From positions 3,068,685 through 3,132,684 of the forward strand of contig NZ_AP023086.1 of the NCBI RefSeq assembly GCF_021655555.1: a stretch of 64,000 nucleotides of DNA, given 5' to 3'. The DNA comes from Marinagarivorans cellulosilyticus. GTDB taxonomy: Bacteria > Pseudomonadota > Gammaproteobacteria > Pseudomonadales > Cellvibrionaceae. Position numbers and translations under genes: made by a program. The notes beneath the pieces were generated by a model, which ran no database searches, had not been told where the DNA came from, and saw only the letters and a program-made list of their open reading frames with translations. The first letter of the stretch is position 1. Each line of letters begins with the position of its first letter. This document shows, piece after piece, positions 25,351 through 34,075 of this stretch.

Positions 25351-26160
25351 TTAAGAAAGTTCTTCTGCCATAACTTTTGAGCGCTCAGCGCATGCTGCCA
25401 TGGCTTTATTAATAGTGCCGCGCAGGCCGCTGTGTTCGAAGCTTAAGATGGCTTGCTCGGTTGTGCCACCAGGGGAGGTCACTTTTTTGCGCAGTGTTTC
25501 GAGGTTGTCATCGCTTTGTTCTGCCAATAGCGCGGCGCCTTTAGCCGTTTGGATAGCCAGTGATTGCGCTGTGTGTTGGTCTAGCCCTTGTTCTACTGCA
25601 GCTTGTGTCATGGCTTCTAAAAAGAGGAAGAAGTAGGCAGGGCCACTGCCCGATACGGCGGTTACTGTGTGCATCAGCGCTTCATCGTCGACCCATACCG
25701 CTTTGCCTGTTGCTTCTAAAATGGCTTGGGCAGCTTGTTTTTGTAAGGTATTTGTATTTGCATTTGCGTATAAACCGCAGGCACCTTGGCCTATCAGTGA
25801 AGGGGTATTTGGCATGCACCTTACGATGGCTGCGTTCTTACCCAGCCATTTTTCTAGTGATTCGCAGCTGATGCCAGCGGCGACAGAAATCACTAATTTG
25901 CCTTGGATGTAGGGGGCTATTTCTTCGCATACGCCAAACATCATCTGTGGCTTTACTGCGAGAATGATAATACGGCAGGCCTCTACGGCGGCGACGTTAT
26001 TGTCTGTGGTGTTTACGCCAAAGTTATCTGCAAGGTTAGTGCGCTTGTCTTCGCTGCGTGCCGTTGCCCAAATGGACTCTTTGCGTGAGCCTGATTTGAG
26101 CAGGCCGCCAATAATGCTTTGTGCCATGTTGCCGGCACCAATAAAACAGATATTACTCAT
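25351..26160 (-). CDS. proC: Pyrroline-5-carboxylate reductase
   Basis: A 269-residue cytoplasmic enzyme that reduces 1-pyrroline-5-carboxylate to L-proline with NAD(P)H, the last step of proline synthesis. The N-terminal Rossmann motif ICFIGAGNMAQSIIGG binds the cofactor; VKPQ, RCMPNTP and the C-terminal signature region SGSGPAYFFLFLEA with TVKGAA-like AKGAALL and SPGGTTEQAI are all present. The length is normal. It is the middle gene between yggS and yggT, the arrangement seen in Pseudomonas. Confidence 0.96.
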   Translation of the reverse strand: MSNICFIGAGNMAQSIIGGLLKSGSRKESIWATARSEDKRTNLADNFGVNTTDNNVAAVEACRIIILAVKPQMMFGVCEEIAPYIQGKLVISVAAGISCESLEKWLGKNAAIVRCMPNTPSLIGQGACGLYANANTNTLQKQAAQAILEATGKAVWVDDEALMHTVTAVSGSGPAYFFLFLEAMTQAAVEQGLDQHTAQSLAIQTAKGAALLAEQSDDNLETLRKKVTSPGGTTEQAILSFEHSGLRGTINKAMAACAERSKVMAEELS

Positions 26161-26226
26161 AATCGCTATTATCTCGTTAGGTCAAGGGTACGGCGCGTAA
26201 GCCCTTAGGTTAGTCTAGTGTTTGGG

Positions 26227-26904
26227 TTATTGAGACGACTGTGCCGCGGCCTGCCTAGGGCCAAACAATGCTGTGCCAATGCGCACGATTGTGCTGCCGG
26301 CGGCAATGGCGTCCTCCATATCGGCAGACATTCCCATGGATAGTGTCTGCAGTTGGTATTGTTGTGCTAAAGCTTGCATGGCTTGGAATGCCGCCTTAGG
26401 GGCGGCTTTGCTCGGGATCGCCATGAAGCCTCTAAGCTTTAAATTCGGTAGTTGCTCTATAGCCGAAACCAAGGCCGGTAATTCGCATGTGCTAACGCCA
26501 GATTTTGTTTCTTCATTATCAATATTCACTTGAATACACACTTGCAGCGGTGGCAGGTGGGCTGGGCGTTGATCGCTCAGCCTTTTAGCCACTTTTTCGC
26601 GATCTAGGGAGTGTACCCAGTGGCAGTGCTCGGCCACTATGCGTGTTTTGTTGGACTGAATAGGGCCGATGAAGTGCCAAATAATACCGAGGTTGCCGAG
26701 CGCTGTCGCTTTTTGTTCTAACTCTTGTACATAATTCTCGCCAAAGTGGCGCTGGCCGGCGTTGTAAGCCTCTTCTAGCGCACTAATTGGTTGCACCTTA
26801 GACACCGCAAGCAAAAGAATATCACTTGATGCTCGGTGATGCTTATGTGCGGCTTGCTCAATAAGCTGGTGGATTTGCGCTAGGTTGTGTGAAATGTTCG
26901 TCAT
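26227..26904 (-). CDS. yggS: Pyridoxal-phosphate homeostasis protein YggS
   Basis: A 225-residue PLP-binding protein of the PROSC/YggS family, which buffers free pyridoxal phosphate and influences amino acid and keto acid pools. LLAVSKVQP carries the PLP-linked Lys; GENYVQE, WHFIGPIQSNK and GMSADMEDAI with RIGTALFG are the other family blocks. ATG 26904 (MTNISHNLAQ) matches family N-termini; an upstream ATG at 26940 adds twelve unconserved residues. It is the first gene of yggS-proC-yggT and is divergent from pilT. Confidence 0.94.
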   Translation of the reverse strand: MTNISHNLAQIHQLIEQAAHKHHRASSDILLLAVSKVQPISALEEAYNAGQRHFGENYVQELEQKATALGNLGIIWHFIGPIQSNKTRIVAEHCHWVHSLDREKVAKRLSDQRPAHLPPLQVCIQVNIDNEETKSGVSTCELPALVSAIEQLPNLKLRGFMAIPSKAAPKAAFQAMQALAQQYQLQTLSMGMSADMEDAIAAGSTIVRIGTALFGPRQAAAQSSQ

Positions 26905-27008
26905 ATACTGGCTGTTTAGTCTCTCTCGAGTGGGGTACACTCGGTATTTTAGTGGCGCGCGTCGCCTTAGAGTACAGGCTGCACGCTTTAGGCCTCACAA
27001 TACAAAGG

Positions 27009-27045
27009 CTTGATAAATAGTGGTGGTACAAGCTAGTTTATCAAG
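27009..27045. promoter_or_regulatory. Inverted repeat in the yggS-pilT divergent promoter region
   Basis: CTTGATAAA (27009-27017) and TTTATCAAG (27037-27045) form a perfect 9-bp inverted repeat with a 19-base centre. The half-sites are about two helical turns apart, which would suit a dimeric regulator or a pair of sites serving the divergent yggS and pilT promoters. No known regulator consensus is recognised. Confidence 0.3.
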
Positions 27046-27201
27046 TTGCTTGGCTAAACCCCACGCCCCATGTGTTGCGTGGTTAAGATATAACAATAAC
27101 GTAAAGACAGATCAGTTTGTTTGTTCAAGCCGTTCAGCTAGGCTTACAACGGTGTATAAACAATTGATTTGAACGAGATAAGAACAGCAAAGGTTTTCAC
27201 T

Positions 27202-28236
27202 ATGGATATTACTGAACTGTTGGCGTTTTCTGCCAAGCAGGGTGCTTCCGACTTACACCTCTCGGCAGGCTTACCGCCAATGATTCGTGTCGATGGCGAT
27301 GTGCGTCGCATTAACTTGCCGCCGATGGATCACAAATCGGTGCATGCGTTGATCTACGAGATCATGAACGACAAGCAGCGCAAAGATTTCGAAGAGTTCC
27401 TAGAAACCGATTTCTCTTTCGAAGTGCCCGGCGTGGCGCGTTTTCGTGTCAACGCTTTTAACCACAACCGCGGTGCCGGTGCGGTTTTCCGTACCATTCC
27501 ATCGAAAGTACTGACGATGGAAGAGCTCGGTATGGGGCAGGTGTTTCGTGATATTTGCTCTGTGCCACGGGGTCTAGTATTGGTAACAGGGCCTACTGGT
27601 TCGGGTAAGTCTACAACGCTGGCAGCGATGGTCGACTTTATCAACGAAAGTAAGTACGAACACATCCTTACCATCGAAGACCCTATCGAATTCGTTCACG
27701 AGTCGAAAAAATGCTTGGTTAACCAGCGCGAAGTACACCGCGATACTCACGGCTTTGCTGAAGCGCTTCGCTCGGCGCTGCGGGAAGATCCCGATATCAT
27801 TCTTGTTGGTGAGATGCGAGACCTAGAAACCATTCGCTTGGCGCTAACAGCTGCTGAAACGGGCCACTTAGTTTTCGGCACCTTGCACACTACCTCAGCT
27901 GCTAAAACCATCGACCGTATTGTAGATGTATTCCCCGCTAACGAGAAAGCCATGGTGCGTTCGATGCTGTCGGAATCGTTACAGGCTGTAATTTCGCAAA
28001 CCCTTATGAAGCGTGTTGGCGGCGGCCGTATTGCAGCACATGAAATTATGCGCGGTACGCCCGCGATCCGTAACTTGATTCGTGAAGATAAAGTTGCACA
28101 AATGTATTCATCGATTCAAACGGGCTCGGCTGTGGGCATGCAGACGATGGATCAATGCTTGGCAGACCTCGTCGAGCGTCGCATTATTAGTCGCGATATA
28201 GCGCGCGAAAAAGCGAAAATGCCAGAAAATTTCTAA
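27202..28236 (+). CDS. pilT: Type IV pilus retraction ATPase PilT
   Basis: A 344-residue cytoplasmic hexameric ATPase that powers pilus retraction and twitching motility. It has the N-terminal PAS-like domain, Walker A GPTGSGKST (130-138), the Asp box after ILTIEDPIEF, Walker B DIILVGEMRD (198-207), the His box GTLHTTSA and the PilT-specific C-terminal AIRNLIRE motif. ATG 27202 has AAAGG upstream and gives the standard length; a frame-extended ATG at 27169 adds eleven unrelated residues. It is followed by pilU after 89 bases and divergent from yggS, the order known in Pseudomonas. Confidence 0.97.
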   Translation: MDITELLAFSAKQGASDLHLSAGLPPMIRVDGDVRRINLPPMDHKSVHALIYEIMNDKQRKDFEEFLETDFSFEVPGVARFRVNAFNHNRGAGAVFRTIPSKVLTMEELGMGQVFRDICSVPRGLVLVTGPTGSGKSTTLAAMVDFINESKYEHILTIEDPIEFVHESKKCLVNQREVHRDTHGFAEALRSALREDPDIILVGEMRDLETIRLALTAAETGHLVFGTLHTTSAAKTIDRIVDVFPANEKAMVRSMLSESLQAVISQTLMKRVGGGRIAAHEIMRGTPAIRNLIREDKVAQMYSSIQTGSAVGMQTMDQCLADLVERRIISRDIAREKAKMPENF

Positions 28237-28325
28237 GATTGGCCGGTGCCGGCGCTGTGCGCCGGTTTATTGCTTAGCGCAGCCGCGCAAGCCTTGAGAC
28301 GAACAACGATAGTAAGAGAGCTACG

Positions 28326-29468
28326 ATGGAAATTGATCGACTCCTCCGCTTAATGGTGGAAAAACAAGCGTCCGACTTATTTATTACTGCCGGTGTACCG
28401 CCATCAATGAAGGTAAACGGTAAAATTACCCCAGTCACAACAACGCCTTTATCGCCCGAAAAGTCGCGTGAAACGGTGCTTAGCACCATGAACGAAAAAC
28501 AGCGCGAAGAGTTCGTTGATAAAAAAGAGCTAAACTTTGCCATCAGCGCCCGTGGTGTTGGCCGTTTCCGTGTGAGTGCTTTTTATCAGCGCAACCTTGC
28601 TGGTATGGTTTTGCGTCGCATTGAAACCAAAATTCCAAAGGTTGATGAATTGGGCTTGCCTGAAATCATTAAAGACCTAGCTATGACAAAGCGCGGCCTA
28701 ATTATTTTTGTGGGCGCTACCGGTACGGGTAAATCCACATCGCTCGCGGCGATGATTGGGCACCGCAACCGCAACTCGAAAGGCCATATTATTTCCATTG
28801 AAGATCCTATTGAATTTGTTCACCAGCACCAAGGTTGCGTTATTACGCAGCGTGAGGTGGGCATTGATACTGAATCTTTTGATGTAGCTTTGAAAAACAC
28901 ATTGCGTCAAGCACCCGATGTGATTTTGATTGGTGAGGTTCGTTCGCGCGAAACAATGGAAAACGCCATTGCCTTTGCTGAAACCGGCCACTTATGTTTG
29001 TGTACACTGCACGCTAACAACGCTAACCAAGCATTGGATCGCATTATTCACTTTTTCCCCGCCGATCGTCATACGCAACTGTGGATGGATTTGTCGCTAA
29101 ACTTAAAAGCCATTGTGGCGCAGCAGTTAATTCCCACGCCCGACGGCAATGGTCGCCGCGCGTGTTTAGAAATTATGCTTAATACGCCATTAGCAGCAGA
29201 TACTATCCGTAAGGGCGAAGTACACGAGCTGAAAGAGTTAATGAAAAAATCAACCGAGCTGGGCATGCAGACTTTTGACCAAGCGTTATACGATTTATAT
29301 GACGCCGGTGAAATCACCTACGAGGATGCATTGGCGCACGCTGACTCTGCCAACGATTTACGCCTGCTTATTAAATTGGGCTCTGAATCGGATGCGGAGT
29401 ACTTGTCGAATGCCGCCGATGAGTTGTCTATTCAGGAAGATGATACCAATCGGATGCGTAGGTTTTAA
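28326..29468 (+). CDS. pilU: Type IV pilus retraction-accessory ATPase PilU
   Basis: A 380-residue PilT paralogue that works with PilT to increase retraction force. Walker A GATGTGKST (130-138), IISIEDPIEFVH, DVILIGEVRS and CTLHANNANQALDR are present, and the C-terminal extension beyond the ATPase core (about 345-380, acidic) is typical of PilU. ATG 28326 is preceded by AAGAGAG. A strong terminator follows 22 bases after the stop, closing the pilT-pilU unit. Confidence 0.95.
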   Translation: MEIDRLLRLMVEKQASDLFITAGVPPSMKVNGKITPVTTTPLSPEKSRETVLSTMNEKQREEFVDKKELNFAISARGVGRFRVSAFYQRNLAGMVLRRIETKIPKVDELGLPEIIKDLAMTKRGLIIFVGATGTGKSTSLAAMIGHRNRNSKGHIISIEDPIEFVHQHQGCVITQREVGIDTESFDVALKNTLRQAPDVILIGEVRSRETMENAIAFAETGHLCLCTLHANNANQALDRIIHFFPADRHTQLWMDLSLNLKAIVAQQLIPTPDGNGRRACLEIMLNTPLAADTIRKGEVHELKELMKKSTELGMQTFDQALYDLYDAGEITYEDALAHADSANDLRLLIKLGSESDAEYLSNAADELSIQEDDTNRMRRF

Positions 29469-29490
29469 AGTTAAAATAAGGCATTACGAA

Positions 29491-29512
29491 AAAACCGGCG
29501 GCTGCCGGTTTT
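29491..29512 (+). terminator. Rho-independent terminator of pilTU
   Basis: An A-rich run and CCGGC (29495-29499) pair with GCCGG (29504-29508) and a following run of eight T across a 4-nt loop. The A and T runs on both sides make it potentially bidirectional, so it may also end the minus-strand polysaccharide operon whose last stop is at 29535. Confidence 0.85.
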
Positions 29513-29534
29513 TTTTCGCCTAAATATCGGGCTG

Positions 29535-31379
29535 TTATTGTCCGCGCCCCATAATCATAACTTCAATCGTTTTAAACATAATCCATAAATCCATTCGCAG
29601 CCAAGTACTCACGTTGTGCAGTGAAAGTGCGTAGCCGTGATCGTATCCCACTTTGCTGCGCACATCTTCTATGCATGTATCGTAGCCTTGGTGAACCTGC
29701 GCTAAGCCGGTAATGCCAGGCATAACACCGTAAGTGCGTTCAGCAAAAAATGGAATTGCTTTTTCGAGCTTGCCGTAAAAATCGGGGCGTTCTGGGCGAG
29801 GGCCTACAATTGACATATCACCGCGTAGAACATTAATTAATTGTGGAATTTCATCAAGCCGAGTTTTTCGTAGGAAAAGCCCAACTCGGGTGATTCTGGC
29901 ATCATTCTTTTGCGCCAAAGTAGCACCAGTGGCTTTTTCGGCATCTTGTACCATGCTGCGAAATTTATACATTGTAAAATATTGCGTTTGGGTGGGGGTG
30001 CACAAGCCAATGCGCACTTGGCTAAAAATAGCGGGTCCGCGCGATTCCAGTTTAATCGCTAGCACCAGTAATGGCAGTAATGGTGAGAGGATGACTAGCG
30101 CGCTGCCAGCAATGACAATATCAAAGATACGTTTGGCTTTTGCCGTCGTGCGATCAATCCCAAAGAATGTATCGTTATCATTATTACGGGCCTTGTGGCG
30201 CAATACCGCGCGGTGTTTGCCGTGTAGTGCATCCCAAAGGTAGCGGCTGCTACCTAATAAGCTGCAGTAATGCCCGCGCACTAAATACCCCAGTGGGGAC
30301 AATTTTCGGGTGTAGGGGAAATTGCATAAACTTAAAATCCCCATAATATAACCACTAACTTGGCCGGCAAAGGCTAATAAAAATAATGCGCTTAAGGGCG
30401 CAAGTAGGGCAGAGCCTAGCAGCGCAATAAGCATTAAATACGGCATAAGGACGCGAAGCGTTTTACCGGATGCAAACATAAATGCGATGTTGCGGTAGCG
30501 AGGGTGCAATAAATGATGCAAGCGAAACAGCTGTTGGGTATTGCCCGCTGCAATTCTAATACGGCGGTGGCTCTCAAGCTCACTTGTGGTTTGTTCTAAC
30601 TCAAGGGCATTAATGTTGGGTTCCATAATCGCCTGAAACCCCGCAGCGACAATTTGCATTGGAATAATGAAATCGTCATTGATGGTATCAGCTGGAAGAG
30701 GTGTGTATAGCTCCGAGCGTATGGCATAAAATGCACCGTGCGCGCCTTGTACTGCGCCCATAGCCGATTCGGCAAGTTGCTGCTGGCACTGAAAATCCCA
30801 ATAGGCTTTTTCACCTTGGGTGGCAGGTGAGAGTAATCGGTAATAGCCAGTGACTACGCCAACTTTTTTATCTGCAAAGTGCTTGGCGCAAAGGCTAAAT
30901 GCATCGCAAGAAATCAAAGCAGATACATCGCTAAAAGCAATGAGGTCCGCTTTACTTTTGGTGGCGTAAGTGTTCAAACGGGCAACTTTTCCTGCGTTAT
31001 CTTTATGTGCATGGATATGAAATTGCCAGCTTTCAAACAGTGGGTCGTTTAATGTTTTTTGTGCAATGGTTTCGGTGTTGTCGGTGCAACCATCTAAAAC
31101 AATGTGAAACGCTATTTTGTTTTCAGGGTAATCGATGCAAGCTAAGTTATAGAGTTTTTCTTTGATGGTTTTTTCTTCGTTAAATGCAGGAATAATAACA
31201 TCAATAAAAGGATAGCTTTCTAACTTAGCTTGAGACTGTACATTGTTAGGATGTATGTCTCGGCTTTTTCTTTGTGCCAAACGCTTAAGTAGCAGCGGGT
31301 AGAAGGCATGGTGATAAATTACTAAGAGAATACTCAACAGCGTTAGGAATCCGGCAAGTTGTAATAAATAGTGAGTCAT
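29535..31379 (-). CDS. Fusion of GT2 glycosyltransferase and polyprenyl-phosphate sugar phosphotransferase
   Basis: A 614-residue membrane protein joining two enzymes. Residues about 1-410: an N-terminal membrane helix, a GT2 domain (VIIPAFNEEKTI at 61-72, VLDGCTDN at 94-101, AFSD at 148-151, acceptor-site NDD at 234-236) and two or three membrane helices (about 310-350). Residues 417-614: a WcaJ/PglC-type phosphoglycosyl transferase with a hydrophobic re-entrant helix, FTMYKFRSM, the Asp-Glu catalytic dyad in RLDEIPQ (D509-E510) and GPRPERP. The second domain would start repeat-unit synthesis on undecaprenyl phosphate, and the first would add or polymerise a sugar. The two are normally separate genes. 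It is the last gene of the operon, nine bases after a GT4 gene. Confidence 0.88.
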   Translation of the reverse strand: MTHYLLQLAGFLTLLSILLVIYHHAFYPLLLKRLAQRKSRDIHPNNVQSQAKLESYPFIDVIIPAFNEEKTIKEKLYNLACIDYPENKIAFHIVLDGCTDNTETIAQKTLNDPLFESWQFHIHAHKDNAGKVARLNTYATKSKADLIAFSDVSALISCDAFSLCAKHFADKKVGVVTGYYRLLSPATQGEKAYWDFQCQQQLAESAMGAVQGAHGAFYAIRSELYTPLPADTINDDFIIPMQIVAAGFQAIMEPNINALELEQTTSELESHRRIRIAAGNTQQLFRLHHLLHPRYRNIAFMFASGKTLRVLMPYLMLIALLGSALLAPLSALFLLAFAGQVSGYIMGILSLCNFPYTRKLSPLGYLVRGHYCSLLGSSRYLWDALHGKHRAVLRHKARNNDNDTFFGIDRTTAKAKRIFDIVIAGSALVILSPLLPLLVLAIKLESRGPAIFSQVRIGLCTPTQTQYFTMYKFRSMVQDAEKATGATLAQKNDARITRVGLFLRKTRLDEIPQLINVLRGDMSIVGPRPERPDFYGKLEKAIPFFAERTYGVMPGITGLAQVHQGYDTCIEDVRSKVGYDHGYALSLHNVSTWLRMDLWIMFKTIEVMIMGRGQ

Positions 31380-31388
31380 GGTTTTTTC

Positions 31389-32456
31389 CTAAGCGCTAAG
31401 CAGTTGTTGGTAAGCATTTGTCATCGCATCGATCGAAAAATTCTGGCAGATAAAAGGGCGGGGTGATGCGTGTTTTGGGGCTCTACTTTGTTTAAGAATT
31501 GCATCGGCCAGTGCACGAGGGTTGGCAGGCTCCACGGCGATGCCCGAGGATGGGCATAGCGTTTCCGCGGCGCCACCTACATTGCTAACAATGCTCGGAA
31601 TGTTACAAGCCTGCGCCTCTAAGGGCGCCAGAGGGAAGCCTTCGTTTAACGATGGAAGGCAAAAGCCATCAAGCATGCGGTAGAAATTTTCGGTATGGTC
31701 GATGTGCCCTAAAAAGTGAATGCGGTGTTGCAAATTGAGCGATGTTGCTAGCTTTTTTAAGGCCTGTTCGCAGCTACCAGTGCCTGCCAGTGCCAGCGAT
31801 ATAGTATCGGGCAGATGCTGCACGGCGCGAATAAGGTGTTCGTGGCCTTTAACGGTTTCTAATCGTCCTGCGGAGCCTAAAAGGTACTGTGTGCTTTCTA
31901 GCCCCCAGTTTAGACGCAAGGTGTATTTATTGATTTCACTTTCACAGGGGTGAAATTTTTCTGTATCTATACCGTTATAGATAATTTGACTTTTAGCGCC
32001 AGTGGATGCTTTGATGGCTTGGGCAACTTGCTTGGCGTCGGCTACCAGTGTTGGTTGCAGCAATACATTTAGGCAGCGTTGAATGCCAGAGTGCTTTGCA
32101 TTTTGCAAGTGCCAGCCATCATGTTCCGTATGTACATGCTTTCTAATGCCATTTAAGGCGGCTGCAATACCACCGTATATAAATGGGCCAATGTGGTGAG
32201 TGTGTATGGCGTTAACTTTATGGCTGAGCAAAATCTCTTTTAATTTTTTTATGGTGCCTATGGAAAAACCGCTGGGCTTACCTAAGAAAAAAATACGATC
32301 CCGGAAGGGCGCTAAACGAGGCCACTGTGTTATTGCTTGTTGTGGCGCGCCCTCTAGGCTAATAATAATACTGCCTTGTTGCTGCTCCATTAGTGTAAGC
32401 GCTAGGGCTTCAATGCCGCCGGGCTGTAGGTGCTGTACAATTTGTGCGCTGGTCAT
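31389..32456 (-). CDS. GT4 family glycosyltransferase
   Basis: A 355-residue GT-B fold glycosyltransferase, retaining GT4 type, cytoplasmic or membrane-associated. The N-terminal acceptor domain begins with a Gly-rich loop (LQPGGIEALAL); the C-terminal donor domain has YNGIDTEKFHP, the SAGRLETVKGHEHLI block and the catalytic E-x7-E stretch in LNEGFPLAPLEAQA. It likely adds one sugar to the lipid-linked repeat unit. A GAGG site lies just before ATG 32456. It is followed directly by the GT2/phosphotransferase fusion and has its own 176-base upstream region containing a GCA-N3-TGC palindrome. Confidence 0.88.
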   Translation of the reverse strand: MTSAQIVQHLQPGGIEALALTLMEQQQGSIIISLEGAPQQAITQWPRLAPFRDRIFFLGKPSGFSIGTIKKLKEILLSHKVNAIHTHHIGPFIYGGIAAALNGIRKHVHTEHDGWHLQNAKHSGIQRCLNVLLQPTLVADAKQVAQAIKASTGAKSQIIYNGIDTEKFHPCESEINKYTLRLNWGLESTQYLLGSAGRLETVKGHEHLIRAVQHLPDTISLALAGTGSCEQALKKLATSLNLQHRIHFLGHIDHTENFYRMLDGFCLPSLNEGFPLAPLEAQACNIPSIVSNVGGAAETLCPSSGIAVEPANPRALADAILKQSRAPKHASPRPFICQNFSIDAMTNAYQQLLSA

Positions 32457-32486
32457 GATGGCCTCGTTTATTAAATTGCGAATCTA

Positions 32487-32501
32487 TTTGCAAAATGCAA
32501 A
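32487..32501. promoter_or_regulatory. Palindromic TTTGCA-N3-TGCAAA site, copy 1
   Basis: TTTGCAAAATGCAAA, a 15-base palindrome with six-base arms, about 31 bases upstream of the GT4 start at 32456. Its core GCAAAATGC recurs in two other promoter regions of the same locus (36152-36160 and 45892-45900). The role as a shared operator is an inference. Confidence 0.4.
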
Positions 32502-32632
32502 AAATTGAAAATATCAATACTGCATTTGCGTAATTACTCGTGTTATTGCAATCTGTGGCCCAGCTTTGTTGCTTTTTTTCGTTATCTTAGAATTTATTTT
32601 TTGGTGATAATCAAAAATTCTATTATTTGGTT

Positions 32633-34075
32633 TTATGGCGCACTACGCATACTGGAGTGATTGAGTGGCGGTATGTTAGCTGCAATGCTTAATTGCGTAA
32701 GGGCTAGCACTTGGTCGCCACGGCGAATGGTGCTGTCGGTTGCTTCGCCAATAATGGCTAAACCAATACCTAAGGTTAGGCCGCCAAAAATGCCGGCAAT
32801 CACAAATAAAAATGCCGGAGGGTTGGTGGGTTGTGTAGGGGTATATGGCTTATCAATAATCTTGACGCGATCTTGGCTTTCAAAAGCGCTAAGTGATCCG
32901 GTGATTTTGGCCATCTCATGCCGCTTTTGTAAATCGTTATGCAGTGCGCGTTTAATATCAATATCGCGAATAAGAGTGGTTAGCTCTTGTTCTCGGCTAC
33001 CCATATCTTGAAGTTTCGCTTCGAGTTGCGCTAGGCTTTTCTTTAAATGCTGGGTTTGCTCCTCTAGGTGCGCAACGTCGCCCTGGTTTTTTTGCAAAGC
33101 CTGTAGTTGTGTCATTAATAGTGTCAGCTCACCGCTGTCTGCGGCAACATAGTTGCTGGCCATGACCCAAAGATTTTTTAAATTATCGATATTATCAGTG
33201 GTTTCGAGTATTTTTTGGCGCTCGGTTTCTAGGCGCTCTAGTTGAAAAACCAGCTGCTTCACTGCGCTATGTTCTTCTGTGTAGCGTGCGCGTTTAGCCG
33301 ATAAATCACCTTTTGTTTGAATGATTTTGTCTTCAATACCGCTAATGATAGGGTTGGTTGAAGAAAGCTGTTCGGCCAAACTGCCGAGCCGTTTCTTTTC
33401 GCCGGCAAGTAGGGCACTTTTTTCGGCATAGTCGTGCTTTAGCTGTTCTAAGCGTGCAATGTGCGCTGTGCGATGCTCGGGTAATTCATTAGGGTAGCGG
33501 TTTTTAAAATGGGCCAGTTTTTGTTCTGCGATATTTAATTCGGTGAGGTTTTTTTCGATTTCAGTCGATAAAAAGCTAGCCGAACCCGAAATAGAAGAGC
33601 GTTCGGGTGTTAGCAATTCATCAATAAAGTAACGGCTCACAATATTTAGTACTTGCTCCATATTGTGTGGCGAGCTGTCTTTATATTCTAGGCGATAGAC
33701 ATCTTTACTCACAATGCGCATTTTAAGTTTGCTTGACAATTGGCCGATCGCCCTGTCTTTTTCGGGGGCGGGGGTTTGCTCACTAATAAGTTGTAGCTCT
33801 AATGCAACGGCGGTTAAAATGTGTCGGCTATGGAGTAGAGTATTTAACGCGCCAATGCGCTCCTCTAGTAGCGGGGATACCGAAAAATCTTCCAAAAAGG
33901 GATTCATCTTCGCTGTTTCTTGAATGAGCATAGAAGTATGCGTGGCGTAATTTTTTGGCATTTTAAGGCCAATAATTAAACCCAAGACAGGCAAAATGAG
34001 CATAGGCAATACAATGCTGTAGCGGTAGCGCCACATAACACCTAAAAGCCATACGGTGCGCTGCCAAATGTCCAT
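32633..34075 (-). CDS. Wzz/GumC-like polysaccharide chain-length determinant
   Basis: A 480-residue polysaccharide co-polymerase. Two membrane helices (about 14-36 and 432-455) flank a large periplasmic domain with long coiled coil (about 170-400) and a proline-rich segment (KPYTPTQPTNPP) before the second helix, the classical Wzz/GumC topology. It sets chain length and links the polymerase to the export channel. There is no C-terminal tyrosine kinase domain and no kinase gene alongside. ATG 34075 with GGGAG eight bases upstream is preferred to an ATG 18 bases earlier; it overlaps the stop of the preceding glycosyltransferase gene (TAATG). Confidence 0.87.
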   Translation of the reverse strand: MDIWQRTVWLLGVMWRYRYSIVLPMLILPVLGLIIGLKMPKNYATHTSMLIQETAKMNPFLEDFSVSPLLEERIGALNTLLHSRHILTAVALELQLISEQTPAPEKDRAIGQLSSKLKMRIVSKDVYRLEYKDSSPHNMEQVLNIVSRYFIDELLTPERSSISGSASFLSTEIEKNLTELNIAEQKLAHFKNRYPNELPEHRTAHIARLEQLKHDYAEKSALLAGEKKRLGSLAEQLSSTNPIISGIEDKIIQTKGDLSAKRARYTEEHSAVKQLVFQLERLETERQKILETTDNIDNLKNLWVMASNYVAADSGELTLLMTQLQALQKNQGDVAHLEEQTQHLKKSLAQLEAKLQDMGSREQELTTLIRDIDIKRALHNDLQKRHEMAKITGSLSAFESQDRVKIIDKPYTPTQPTNPPAFLFVIAGIFGGLTLGIGLAIIGEATDSTIRRGDQVLALTQLSIAANIPPLNHSSMRSAP

